Positions 1-8,126 of a stretch of 19,125 bases of DNA are shown in pieces. Every line of letters starts with the position of its first letter. Positions within the stretch are counted from its first letter, which is position 1. The position numbers and the translations under genes were made by a program. The notes below the pieces were generated by a model that saw only the letters and a program-made list of their open reading frames with translations, searched no databases and was not told where the DNA came from. The DNA is taken from assembly GCA_051878975.1 (NCBI GenBank), contig JBJELD010000027.1, positions 1 to 19,125 of the forward strand, in the 5' to 3' direction. This DNA is from Caccovicinus sp051878975. Its GTDB lineage: Bacteria > Bacillota > Clostridia > Lachnospirales > Lachnospiraceae.

Positions 1-2583
1 AGCATTCATGGAGAGATCCGGGATAAGGACGGTCAGATCCGGGAATATCAGGAAGCCAGAACGGATCTTTCCGCCAAGGTAGAGGAGGTTCTGGAGCGGC
101 AGAAGGATGCGGAGATCACCCTGATGGGCGCGGATGTTTCCATTCAGGAGCTGGAACAGCAGATCGAGGAATCCAAGACGGCCATTATTGACACTCTGAA
201 TGAACGGGCTGCTGTAACGGCGAAGCAGCAGCGTTATGAAGCGATGCTGGAGCAGGTTCAGGTGCGGCGCAGCGAGGTGAGCCAGAAGCTCTTAAAGATC
301 AAGAGCGACGCGGCTGTGCAGGACGAGCAGCTGAAAACGGAGGAGGCCCGTCTTGCCGAACTGGAGGAGCAGATCCGGGAGCTTTTCGTCCGTCAGGAGG
401 AGCTGGAGGAGCAGGTTCTTCACTTTGACAGCGAGATCCGCCGACTGAACCGAAATTTAAGCGAAAAACAGCAGGATTACCAGAGAAGCTACAGCAAGCT
501 GGATTCCCTGCGGAATCTTGCGGAGCGGTACGAGGGCTACGGAAACAGCATCCGGCGGGTCATGGACGTAAAGGACCGGATCCGCGGCATTCACGGCGTA
601 GTAGCCGATCTGATTTCTACAGAGAAACGATACGAGACAGCGATTGAGACGGCGCTGGGAGGGAGCATTCAGAACATTGTCACGGATTCCGAACAGACTG
701 CCAAGCAGCTGATTGAATATCTGAAGAAAAATAAATACGGACGCGCGACCTTTCTGCCGCTGACCAGCATTGGAAACAAAAACAGCTTTACCCAGGAAAA
801 GGCGCTGCATGAGCCCGGCGTGCTTGGGCTGGCCAATCAGCTGATCCGCACGGATCCGCAGTATGAGGGCTTGATGAAATATCTGCTCGGCCGGGTGGTC
901 GTGGTGGATGAGATTGACCATGCCATTGCACTGGCCAGAAAATTTCAGTACAGTCTGCGGATCGTGACGCTGGACGGTGAACTTCTGAGCGCCGGGGGGT
1001 CCATGACCGGAGGTGCTTTTAAAAACAGCAGCAATCTTCTGGGAAGAAAACGGGAGATCGAGGAGCTGGAGGCTGCCTGTGAAAAGCTGATGAAGGCAGC
1101 GGAGCATGTTCAGCAGGAACTGGAGGAGACGGAGCAGTCTTCGAAAACCGCCAGGGAAGAACTGGAGCAGCTGCGGACTGAAATGCAGGCGGCCTATCTG
1201 AAACAGAATACCATTCAGCTGAACATCAGCCAGATCGAGCAGCGAAAGTCAGAAATCGAGGAATCTTCCGTTGATTTCATGCGGGAGCACGGGCAGCTGG
1301 AAGAGCAGCTGAAGGAACTGAAAAGCAATCAGGCGGCATTGAGTACGGATGTGAAAGAACTGGAGAACCGGAATCAGCAGGTGAACCAGGAGATTGAGGG
1401 CATGCAGGCGCAGCTGGAGGAAAAAAAGCAGGGCCGGGAACAGTATGCCAGAGAACTGTCTGCGATTCAGCTGGAGACAGCCAGCCATCAGCAGAAATTT
1501 GACTTTATTCAGGAAAATATACGGCGTGTCCATGAGGAAATCCGGAAGCTGAAGGAGGAACTGGAAGGTCTTAGCCGCGGAAGCGGAGATTCCGACCGGG
1601 TGATTCAGGGAAAGCTTGCGGAAATTCAGAAGATGCGGGAGGCCATCGCCCTGGCAAAGGAGGAGATGAGCCGGCTTTCCGTCCGGATTGAGGAGGAGAA
1701 CAGCCGGAAGGAAGAGATGAGTCGGAAGCAGAAAGCGTTCTTTAACCGGCGGGAAGAGGTGTCCGAGCGGATCAGTGCGCTGGATAAGGATCTGTTCCGC
1801 CTGCAGAATCAGAAAGAAAAGCTGGACGAAAAGCTGGAACATCAGGTAAACTATATGTGGACGGAATATGAACTGACCTACAGCAGTGCTGAAAAGCTGC
1901 GGAATCCGGACTGTCCGTCCCTTCCGGAGGTCAAAAAGCAGATTGACGGCCTGAAGGCTTCCATCAAGGCACTGGGAAATGTCAATGTCAATGCGATTGA
2001 AGATTACAGGGAGATTTCCGAGCGGTACGAATTCCTGAAGACACAGCACGACGATCTGGTGCAGGCCGAGAAGGCGCTGCTTCAGATTATTGAGGAGCTG
2101 GACACCGGCATGCGCCGGCAGTTTGAGGAACAGTTTGCGCGGATTCGCGCAGAATTTGACAAGGTGTTCAAGGAGCTGTTCGGAGGCGGACGCGGAACGC
2201 TGGAGCTGATGGAAGGGGAGGATATCCTGGAGGCCGGAATTCAGATCATCTCCCAGCCTCCGGGAAAAAAGCTTCAGAATATGATGCAGCTTTCCGGCGG
2301 AGAAAAGGCGCTGACGGCCATCGCCCTGCTGTTTGCCATTCAGAACCTGAAGCCGTCGCCGTTCTGTCTTCTGGATGAGATTGAAGCGGCGCTGGATGAT
2401 TCCAATGTGGACCGTTTTGCAGGGTATCTCCATAAGCTGACAGCCAATACTCAGTTCATTGTCATTACACACAGAAGAGGCACGATGGTGGCGTCCGACC
2501 GCCTGTATGGAATCACCATGCAGGAAAAAGGCGTTTCTACACTGGTATCGGTCAACCTGATCGAAGCCGATCTGGATAAGTAG
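1..2583 (+). CDS. smc: Chromosome segregation protein SMC (5' end outside the window)
   Basis: SMC is the ATPase core of the bacterial condensin that compacts and segregates the chromosome with ScpA and ScpB. The frame is open from base 1, so the N-terminal head with Walker A and about a quarter of the usual ~1,190 residues lie upstream; 860 residues are present. Counting from base 1, a Glu/Gln/Lys/Arg-rich coiled coil runs to about residue 195. The hinge domain spans about 196-340 (from GIHGVV to GGSMTGGAF), and a second long coiled coil follows. The C-terminal ABC head carries the signature LSGGEKAL (764-771), Walker B ending LLDE with D792/E793, the D-loop region ALDD, and the H-loop histidine H824 in ITHRRGT. 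Walker B reads DEIEAALDD rather than the commoner DEVDAALDD, a conservative change. ftsY follows after 51 bases, the usual Firmicutes order. No lesions were seen. Confidence 0.97.
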   Translation, partial: SIHGEIRDKDGQIREYQEARTDLSAKVEEVLERQKDAEITLMGADVSIQELEQQIEESKTAIIDTLNERAAVTAKQQRYEAMLEQVQVRRSEVSQKLLKIKSDAAVQDEQLKTEEARLAELEEQIRELFVRQEELEEQVLHFDSEIRRLNRNLSEKQQDYQRSYSKLDSLRNLAERYEGYGNSIRRVMDVKDRIRGIHGVVADLISTEKRYETAIETALGGSIQNIVTDSEQTAKQLIEYLKKNKYGRATFLPLTSIGNKNSFTQEKALHEPGVLGLANQLIRTDPQYEGLMKYLLGRVVVVDEIDHAIALARKFQYSLRIVTLDGELLSAGGSMTGGAFKNSSNLLGRKREIEELEAACEKLMKAAEHVQQELEETEQSSKTAREELEQLRTEMQAAYLKQNTIQLNISQIEQRKSEIEESSVDFMREHGQLEEQLKELKSNQAALSTDVKELENRNQQVNQEIEGMQAQLEEKKQGREQYARELSAIQLETASHQQKFDFIQENIRRVHEEIRKLKEELEGLSRGSGDSDRVIQGKLAEIQKMREAIALAKEEMSRLSVRIEEENSRKEEMSRKQKAFFNRREEVSERISALDKDLFRLQNQKEKLDEKLEHQVNYMWTEYELTYSSAEKLRNPDCPSLPEVKKQIDGLKASIKALGNVNVNAIEDYREISERYEFLKTQHDDLVQAEKALLQIIEELDTGMRRQFEEQFARIRAEFDKVFKELFGGGRGTLELMEGEDILEAGIQIISQPPGKKLQNMMQLSGGEKALTAIALLFAIQNLKPSPFCLLDEIEAALDDSNVDRFAGYLHKLTANTQFIVITHRRGTMVASDRLYGITMQEKGVSTLVSVNLIEADLDK

Positions 2584-2634
2584 AAGAGGCACGGCCTCAA
2601 TCGTTACAATTGAAGAATAAAGGAGCGGCAGAGT

Positions 2635-3573
2635 ATGAGTGAAGGAAAAAAAGGATTTTTCAGCCGACTGGTAGAAGGACTGACCAAGACCAGAGACAAT
2701 ATTGTTTCTGGGATTGATTCCATTTTCAGTGGTTTTTCGGCCATTGACGATGACTTCTACGAGGAAATCGAGGAGACGCTGATCATGGGAGATCTGGGGA
2801 TTCAGACCACCATGGCGATTGTGGAGGATCTTCGGAAAAAAGTGAAGGAGCAGCACATCAAGGAACCGGCACAGTGCAAAGAAGTGCTGATCGAGAGTAT
2901 TAAAAATCAGATGAATCTGGGCGAAAATGCTTATGAATTTGAAAACCGTACCTCCGTGGTGCTGGTGATCGGCGTAAACGGCGTAGGCAAAACGACGTCC
3001 GTAGGAAAGCTGGCCGGACAGCTGAAGGACCAGGGCAAAAAGGTCATGCTGGCAGCCGCGGATACCTTCCGCGCAGCGGCGATCGAGCAGCTGACGGAGT
3101 GGGCAAACCGGGCCGGCGTGGAGATCATTGCTCAGCAGGAAGGTTCGGACCCGGCGGCTGTCATCTATGATGCGGTAGCGGCAGCAAAATCCCGCCGTGC
3201 GGATGTTCTGATCTGCGATACGGCCGGAAGACTGCACAATAAGAAGAATCTGATGGAAGAATTAAAGAAGATCAACCGGATCATTGACAAGGAATATCCG
3301 GAGGCATACCGCGAAACGCTGGTGGTTCTGGACGGCACCACAGGCCAGAACGCCATGGCTCAGGCAAAGCAGTTTATGGAAGTGGCGGATATCACGGGCA
3401 TCATTCTGACCAAGCTGGACGGTACAGCCAAGGGCGGCATTGCCGTTGCCATTCAGTCCGAGCTGGGAATTCCGGTCAAATATGTGGGCATCGGTGAAAA
3501 GATTGATGATCTGCAGAAATTTAATGCAAATGACTTTGTAAATGCATTGTTCCAGGTAAAGCAGGAAGACTGA
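2635..3573 (+). CDS. ftsY: Signal recognition particle receptor GTPase FtsY
   Basis: FtsY docks the SRP-ribosome-nascent chain complex at the membrane and hands it to SecYEG; FtsY and Ffh activate each other's GTPase. The protein has 312 residues. A short N-terminal segment with an amphipathic stretch (GFFSRL) replaces the long acidic A domain of E. coli FtsY. The helical N domain comes next, followed by the G domain. G1 is GVNGVGKTT (113-121, K119), the DTFRAAA motif starts at D143, G3 DTAGR starts at D195, G4 TKLD is at 259-262, and a GIGEKIDDL closing motif lies near the C terminus. The start is supported by AAGGAG at 2619-2624. It lies 51 bases after smc with no terminator between, so the two are probably cotranscribed. 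The gene looks intact and essential. Confidence 0.97.
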   Translation: MSEGKKGFFSRLVEGLTKTRDNIVSGIDSIFSGFSAIDDDFYEEIEETLIMGDLGIQTTMAIVEDLRKKVKEQHIKEPAQCKEVLIESIKNQMNLGENAYEFENRTSVVLVIGVNGVGKTTSVGKLAGQLKDQGKKVMLAAADTFRAAAIEQLTEWANRAGVEIIAQQEGSDPAAVIYDAVAAAKSRRADVLICDTAGRLHNKKNLMEELKKINRIIDKEYPEAYRETLVVLDGTTGQNAMAQAKQFMEVADITGIILTKLDGTAKGGIAVAIQSELGIPVKYVGIGEKIDDLQKFNANDFVNALFQVKQED

Positions 3574-3614
3574 CAAACGATACAGACGAAGACAGAGAGA
3601 CGGAGGAGAAAGCA

Positions 3615-4844
3615 ATGGAAGAATTATCACTGGAGAGGTTTGAGGAGGCGACCGAAACGGTCAGCAAGGTGATCTCGGAGACGAAGCTGGTATACAGCGA
3701 GTACTATTCTGCACAGACCGGCAATAAAGTGTACTTTAAGCCGGAAAACATGCAGTACACCGGTGCATACAAGGTAAGAGGTGCATACTATAAGATCAGT
3801 ACGTTGTCTGAAGAAGAGAAAAAGAGAGGACTGATCACCGCATCGGCCGGAAATCATGCGCAGGGCGTGGCGTATGCAGCCAAGCTTGCCGGCGTGAAGG
3901 CGACGGTAGTTATGCCGACTACCACGCCGTTAATTAAGGTGAACCGGACCAAGAGCTATGGCGCAGAGGTGCTTCTGGAGGGTGACGTATTTGACGAGTC
4001 CTGTGCATATGCGTTAAAGCTGGCAGAAGAGCAGGGCCACACCTTCATTCATCCGTTCGACGATCTGGATGTGGCAACCGGACAGGGAACCATTGCCATG
4101 GAGATCATCAAGGAGCTTCCGACGGTGGATTATATTCTGGTTCCGATCGGCGGCGGCGGTCTCTGCACAGGAGTTTCCACCCTGGCCAAGCTTCTGAATC
4201 CGAAGATCAAGGTGATCGGCGTGGAGCCGGCCGGTGCGGCCTGCATGAAGGCTTCCTTAAAGGCCGGACAGGTGGTAACCCTTCCGGAGGTCAGCACGAT
4301 TGCAGACGGTACTGCGGTAAAGCGTCCGGGAGAAAAGCTGTTTCCGTATATCCAGCAGAATGTGGACGACATCATCACCGTGGAGGATTCCGAGCTGATT
4401 GTGGCATTCCTGGATATGGTAGAAAATCATAAGATGATCGTGGAAAATTCCGGTCTTCTGACCGTTGCTGCTTTAAAGCACATGAAGGTTGAAAAGAAAA
4501 AGATCGTTTCCATCCTGAGCGGCGGCAACATGGATGTGATCACCATGGCGTCGGTGATCCAGCACGGTCTGATCCAGAGAGACCGTATCTTTACCGTGTC
4601 CGTTCTTCTGCCGGATAAGCCAGGTGAGCTTGCAGCCGTATCCACGCTGCTGGCAAAGGAACAGGCAAATGTGATCAAGCTGGAGCACAACCAGTTCATC
4701 AGCATCAACCGAAATGCGGCTGTAGAGCTGCGGATTACCATGGAGGCATTCGGAACCGAGCATAAAAACTCTATTTTTGCGGCTTTAAGTGACGGCGGAT
4801 ATCGTCCGAAGCTGGTGAAGTCCAAAGGAATTTACAGTGAATAA
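3615..4844 (+). CDS. ilvA: Threonine ammonia-lyase (threonine dehydratase) with C-terminal ACT domain
   Basis: This PLP enzyme deaminates L-threonine to 2-oxobutanoate and ammonia, either for isoleucine synthesis or for threonine catabolism. It has 409 residues, matching the medium form with a single ACT domain rather than the ~510-residue two-ACT-like form. The PLP Schiff-base lysine is K53 in TGAYKVRGA. SAGNHAQG (77-84) and the phosphate-binding GGGG loop (179-182, followed by LCTG) are present. The ACT domain starts near residue 326 (FTVSVLLPDKPGEL) and probably binds an effector; family knowledge alone does not say whether isoleucine or valine. The start is set by GGAGGAGA at 3602-3609. 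The 41-base gap after ftsY has no terminator, so it may join that operon. No T-box leader is visible. A tdcB-like catabolic role is equally possible. Confidence 0.92.
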   Translation: MEELSLERFEEATETVSKVISETKLVYSEYYSAQTGNKVYFKPENMQYTGAYKVRGAYYKISTLSEEEKKRGLITASAGNHAQGVAYAAKLAGVKATVVMPTTTPLIKVNRTKSYGAEVLLEGDVFDESCAYALKLAEEQGHTFIHPFDDLDVATGQGTIAMEIIKELPTVDYILVPIGGGGLCTGVSTLAKLLNPKIKVIGVEPAGAACMKASLKAGQVVTLPEVSTIADGTAVKRPGEKLFPYIQQNVDDIITVEDSELIVAFLDMVENHKMIVENSGLLTVAALKHMKVEKKKIVSILSGGNMDVITMASVIQHGLIQRDRIFTVSVLLPDKPGELAAVSTLLAKEQANVIKLEHNQFISINRNAAVELRITMEAFGTEHKNSIFAALSDGGYRPKLVKSKGIYSE

Positions 4845-4858
4845 TGCAGTGAATAATG
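4835..4858 (+). repeat. Perfect 12-base tandem duplication over the ilvA stop codon
   Basis: The 12-base unit CAGTGAATAATG occurs twice head to tail (4835-4846 and 4847-4858). The TAA stop of the threonine dehydratase (4842-4844) is therefore repeated in the same frame at 4854-4856. It is probably a replication-slippage product. Translation ends at the first copy, so the second is a back-up stop. Confidence 0.85.
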
Positions 4859-4907
4859 CAAACAAAGTTGCGAAACAAAAGAATAAGGATTCCGGGGTGG
4901 TGCCAAT

Positions 4908-6164
4908 ATGACTTTGTATGAGATGAGAAAGCCATTTCAACATAACATTCATTATTTCTTAAAATGGGCGGCTCTGTCCCTTTGCATCGGAGGCATCGGC
5001 GGACTGGCCGGTGCCTGCTTTGCGAAGTGCGTGGCATGGGCGACGTCCTTCCGACAGGGACATGACTGGACCCTGTACCTGATGCCGTTTGCCGGCCTTC
5101 TGATCGTGTTTTTGTATCGGGTTTGCCATGAAGAAAAAAACCGGGGAACCAACATGGTCATTGATGCCATTTCTTCGAATGAAGAGGTGACGGCTGCCAC
5201 AGGACCGCTGATCTTTATCTCGACCGTTCTGACCCATTTTGTAGGCGGCTCCTCCGGACGGGAGGGTGCAGCCCTGCAGCTTGGCGGAAGCATCGGAAAC
5301 CTGGTGGGAAAAACGATCCGCCTGGATGAGAAGGACCGAAAAATTGCGGTTATGTGCGGTATGAGCGCCGTGTTTGCGGCTCTGTTCGGGACGCCGGTTG
5401 CGGCCGCTATCTTTTCCATGGAAGTGGTCAGTGTCGGTGTGATGTATTACGCAGCGCTGATTCCCTGCATGTTCTCTTCCTTTTTAGGCGCCGGCATTTC
5501 CAAAATGCTGGGTGTGGCGGCAGAGCAGTACCGGATCCTGGAGATCCCCCAGTTTCATATCACGAGTGTGTGCTATGTTGTGATTCTCGGTATTCTCTGC
5601 GCCTTGGTCAGCATGGGCTTCTGCATGCTGCTGCATCAGTCGGAGAAGCTTTACCGGAAATGGTTTGAGAATCCTTATATCCGGATTCTGGCAGCCAGTG
5701 TGATCTTCATTGCGCTGACGCTGCTGTCCGGAACCAGGGATTATAACGGCGGAAGCATGCAGCTGATCGAGCATGCCATGGACGGCGAGGTGCGGTACGA
5801 GGCGTTTCTTCTGAAGGCGCTGTTTACGGCGGTGGCGCTGGGCGCCGGATTCCGGGGCGGTGAGATCGTCCCGACGCTGTGTGTCGGCGCGACCTTTGGC
5901 TGTACCATCGGCCATCTGATGGGATTTTTCCCGTCCTTTTCTGCAGCCTGCGGCATGACGGCGCTGTTCGTGGGTGTAACCAACTGTCCGATCACCACGA
6001 TCCTGATTTCCATGGAGCTGTTCGGAGGGGAGGGACTCCCCTTCTTTGCGCTGATCACAGGCGTAGCATTTACTTTGTCCGGCTATTACGGACTTTACAG
6101 CAGTCAGAAATTTGTCTATTCCAAGACAAAAACGGAATTTATCAACCGGAGACCGAATAAGTAA
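4908..6164 (+). CDS. ClC-family anion channel/antiporter, possibly CLC-F-like
   Basis: This is a multi-span membrane protein of 418 residues with about ten hydrophobic helices, of the ClC family (chloride channels, Cl-/H+ and F-/H+ antiporters). The conserved GREG loop is present as GREGA (117-121) with the gating glutamate E119, so proton-coupled exchange is plausible. The second pore region reads GAGFRGGEIVPTL, corresponding to the family's GGxFxP motif. The canonical chloride-coordinating GSGIP motif is absent; its place seems to be taken by GTNMVID (80-86), with methionine/asparagine near the expected serine. GREGA instead of GREGP and the loss of GSGIP resemble the fluoride-exporting CLC-F branch, but this is inference. 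There is no C-terminal CBS domain. The ribosome binding site is weak (GGGGTGG near 4894-4900). The next gene starts 15 bases after its stop, suggesting cotranscription. Confidence 0.88.
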   Translation: MTLYEMRKPFQHNIHYFLKWAALSLCIGGIGGLAGACFAKCVAWATSFRQGHDWTLYLMPFAGLLIVFLYRVCHEEKNRGTNMVIDAISSNEEVTAATGPLIFISTVLTHFVGGSSGREGAALQLGGSIGNLVGKTIRLDEKDRKIAVMCGMSAVFAALFGTPVAAAIFSMEVVSVGVMYYAALIPCMFSSFLGAGISKMLGVAAEQYRILEIPQFHITSVCYVVILGILCALVSMGFCMLLHQSEKLYRKWFENPYIRILAASVIFIALTLLSGTRDYNGGSMQLIEHAMDGEVRYEAFLLKALFTAVALGAGFRGGEIVPTLCVGATFGCTIGHLMGFFPSFSAACGMTALFVGVTNCPITTILISMELFGGEGLPFFALITGVAFTLSGYYGLYSSQKFVYSKTKTEFINRRPNK

Positions 6165-6179
6165 GGGGAGGCGGTATCA

Positions 6180-8126
6180 ATGGCTTTGTATGATTACAAC
6201 CGGGCGGTGAAGCAGGGAAGAAAACAGTATCAGGCATCCTTATCCAAAGGAGAGTATCCGTATCTGCCGGTGCTGGACGATATCCTTGCCTACTCCCAGA
6301 TCGTGTCCGAGGTCAATCTGGGCCTTGTGGATATTCCGCTGGAGCGGATTGTAGGAACCAAGACGAAGGGCAGAACCAGTGCATTTGCCAGCAATTTTAT
6401 GCCGCTTCTGCCGGAAAAGACGGAATTCGGAGCCAAATGGTCGTCTCTCTACGATTATCAGACAAGAGAAGGCATCCACGACCCGATCATTGCCTATGAA
6501 TTTATGAACCAGTATTATGTGCTGGAGGGAAACAAGCGGGTAAGCGTACTGAAATACCTGAAAGCCTTCAGCATTCCGGGTATGGTGACGCGTCTGATCC
6601 CGAAACGGAGCGAGGAGAAGGAAAACAAGCTTTACTACGAATTCCTGGATTTCTATCAGGTATCCTTCAACAGCGACGTGTGGTTCAGTCAGGAAGGCAG
6701 CTATCATCGTCTTCTGGAGGCCATGGGAAAGAAGCCGGAGGAGGTCTGGGATGACGAGGACCGCTCTTATTTTAAGGCGATCTACGACCGTTTTTCCAAG
6801 ATGTTTCATGAGCGCAGCGGAAGCCAGATCGGACTGACCTGCTCGGACGCATTCCTGATCTATGTGGAAATTTACGGCTACGAGGCCGTGAAGGACCGGA
6901 CGGAGGGCGAGATCCGGAAGGATCTGACCAGCATCTGGGAGGAGCTGGTGCTGAAGGGACAGGGCGGAAAGGTGGCGCTGATGGAGCAGCCGGAGGAGGT
7001 TCCGCAGAATGGAAAGGGGCTGATGCGGCTGTTTGCCGGAAATGAAGCGGAGCATTTAAAGATTGCTTTTATCTACGAAAAGACGGCAGAAACTTCCAGC
7101 TGGACCTACGGTCATGAGCTGGGACGGCTTTATCTGGAGCAGGAGTTTCCGGGAGAGGTGGAGACGACCTTTTTTGAAGGTGCGGACAATGACGCTCTGG
7201 CCGAAAATGCAATCAACATGGCCATTGCATCCGGCTGCGGAATTATTTTCACTACAACACCGAGAATGATTCAGGCCAGCGTCAAGGCTGCAGTTCAGCA
7301 TCCGGAGATCAAGATTCTGAACTGTAATGTGAACACCTCCTATTCTTCTGTGAGAACGTATTACGGAAGGATGTATGAGGCAAAGTTTCTGATGGGGTCG
7401 ATTGCGGCTGCGGTCTGCACCACAGATGATCTGGGCTACCTTGCGGACTATCCGATATACGGTTCGATGGCAAACATCAATGCCTTTGCTGTCGGAGCGC
7501 GGATGATCAATCCGCGGGTGCGCATCCACCTGAAATGGAAGTCCATGAAGGACCGGAACGGTCTGGAAGAACTGAAGCAGGAGGGGATCACCTACATTTC
7601 GGCAGACGATATGATTACTCCCAAGTCCCCGTCCAGAGAATTCGGCCTGTTCCATAAAGAAGAGAACGGAACGCTGACCGCATTGGCGACGCCGATCTGG
7701 CACTGGGGGAAATTTTATGAACGGATTGTCAAGATCATCCGTCAGGGAGCCTGGGGAAGTCTGGACATGAAAGGAAAAGAGGCCGTCAACTACTGGTGGG
7801 GGATGTCGGCAGATGTGATTGATGTCATCTGCTCCCAGAACCTGCCGCGCGGAACCAACCGGCTGATCACATTCTTGAAAAATTCCATCCGGGCGGGCAG
7901 CTTCCAGCCCTTTGACTGCGACACCTATTCCCAGGGCGGAATTCTGCGCTGCAGCGAGACCAACAAGCTGACGCCGAAGGAAATCGTGACGATGGACTGG
8001 CTGGCGGAAAATGTAATTGGCTCCGTTCCGGAACTGGATACACTGACAGAGGAAGGAAAGGATCTGGTGCGGCTTCAGGGAATCAGACTGGAGGAAAGCA
8101 CGGAGGCAGAGGCAGACAGAGGATGA
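6180..8126 (+). CDS. Cytoplasmic ParB-like / BMP-family ligand-binding fusion protein
   Basis: The protein has 648 residues and no signal peptide, lipobox or membrane segment, so it should be cytoplasmic. Residues ~45-130 resemble a ParB/sulfiredoxin-like fold: a VDIPLERIVGT strand, then a DPI turn and YYVLEGNKRVSVLKYL (up to 127), which parallels the GERR/GxxR nucleotide-binding helix of ParB proteins. A less conserved middle follows. Residues ~293-560 resemble the BMP/PnrA (Med) family of nucleoside-binding lipoproteins, including SSWTYGHELGR, IIFTTT, YYGRMYEAKFLMGSIAA and NAFAVGARMINP. BMP proteins normally sit outside the membrane and feed an ABC importer; here there is neither export signal nor adjacent transporter gene. 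The start is supported by GGGGAGG (6165-6171). Its stop overlaps the start of the phosphoesterase gene (ATGA), implying translational coupling. It would usually be called a BMP substrate-binding protein; an intracellular sensor is my inference. Confidence 0.8.
   Translation: MALYDYNRAVKQGRKQYQASLSKGEYPYLPVLDDILAYSQIVSEVNLGLVDIPLERIVGTKTKGRTSAFASNFMPLLPEKTEFGAKWSSLYDYQTREGIHDPIIAYEFMNQYYVLEGNKRVSVLKYLKAFSIPGMVTRLIPKRSEEKENKLYYEFLDFYQVSFNSDVWFSQEGSYHRLLEAMGKKPEEVWDDEDRSYFKAIYDRFSKMFHERSGSQIGLTCSDAFLIYVEIYGYEAVKDRTEGEIRKDLTSIWEELVLKGQGGKVALMEQPEEVPQNGKGLMRLFAGNEAEHLKIAFIYEKTAETSSWTYGHELGRLYLEQEFPGEVETTFFEGADNDALAENAINMAIASGCGIIFTTTPRMIQASVKAAVQHPEIKILNCNVNTSYSSVRTYYGRMYEAKFLMGSIAAAVCTTDDLGYLADYPIYGSMANINAFAVGARMINPRVRIHLKWKSMKDRNGLEELKQEGITYISADDMITPKSPSREFGLFHKEENGTLTALATPIWHWGKFYERIVKIIRQGAWGSLDMKGKEAVNYWWGMSADVIDVICSQNLPRGTNRLITFLKNSIRAGSFQPFDCDTYSQGGILRCSETNKLTPKEIVTMDWLAENVIGSVPELDTLTEEGKDLVRLQGIRLEESTEAEADRG

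Noticed and set aside
1249..3237. 662-codon open frame on the minus strand across smc and ftsY
   Set aside because: It lies antisense to two well-conserved genes, spans their junction, has no ribosome binding site and its Leu/His/Gln-rich translation matches no family. It is a shadow of the codon bias.
3574..3614. T-box or other amino-acid leader before threonine dehydratase
   Set aside because: Only 41 bases separate it from ftsY, with no stem-loops or T-box sequence.
4845..4907. Fluoride riboswitch ahead of the ClC gene
   Set aside because: The 63-base gap is too short and AT-rich, and the conserved crcB motif bases were not found.
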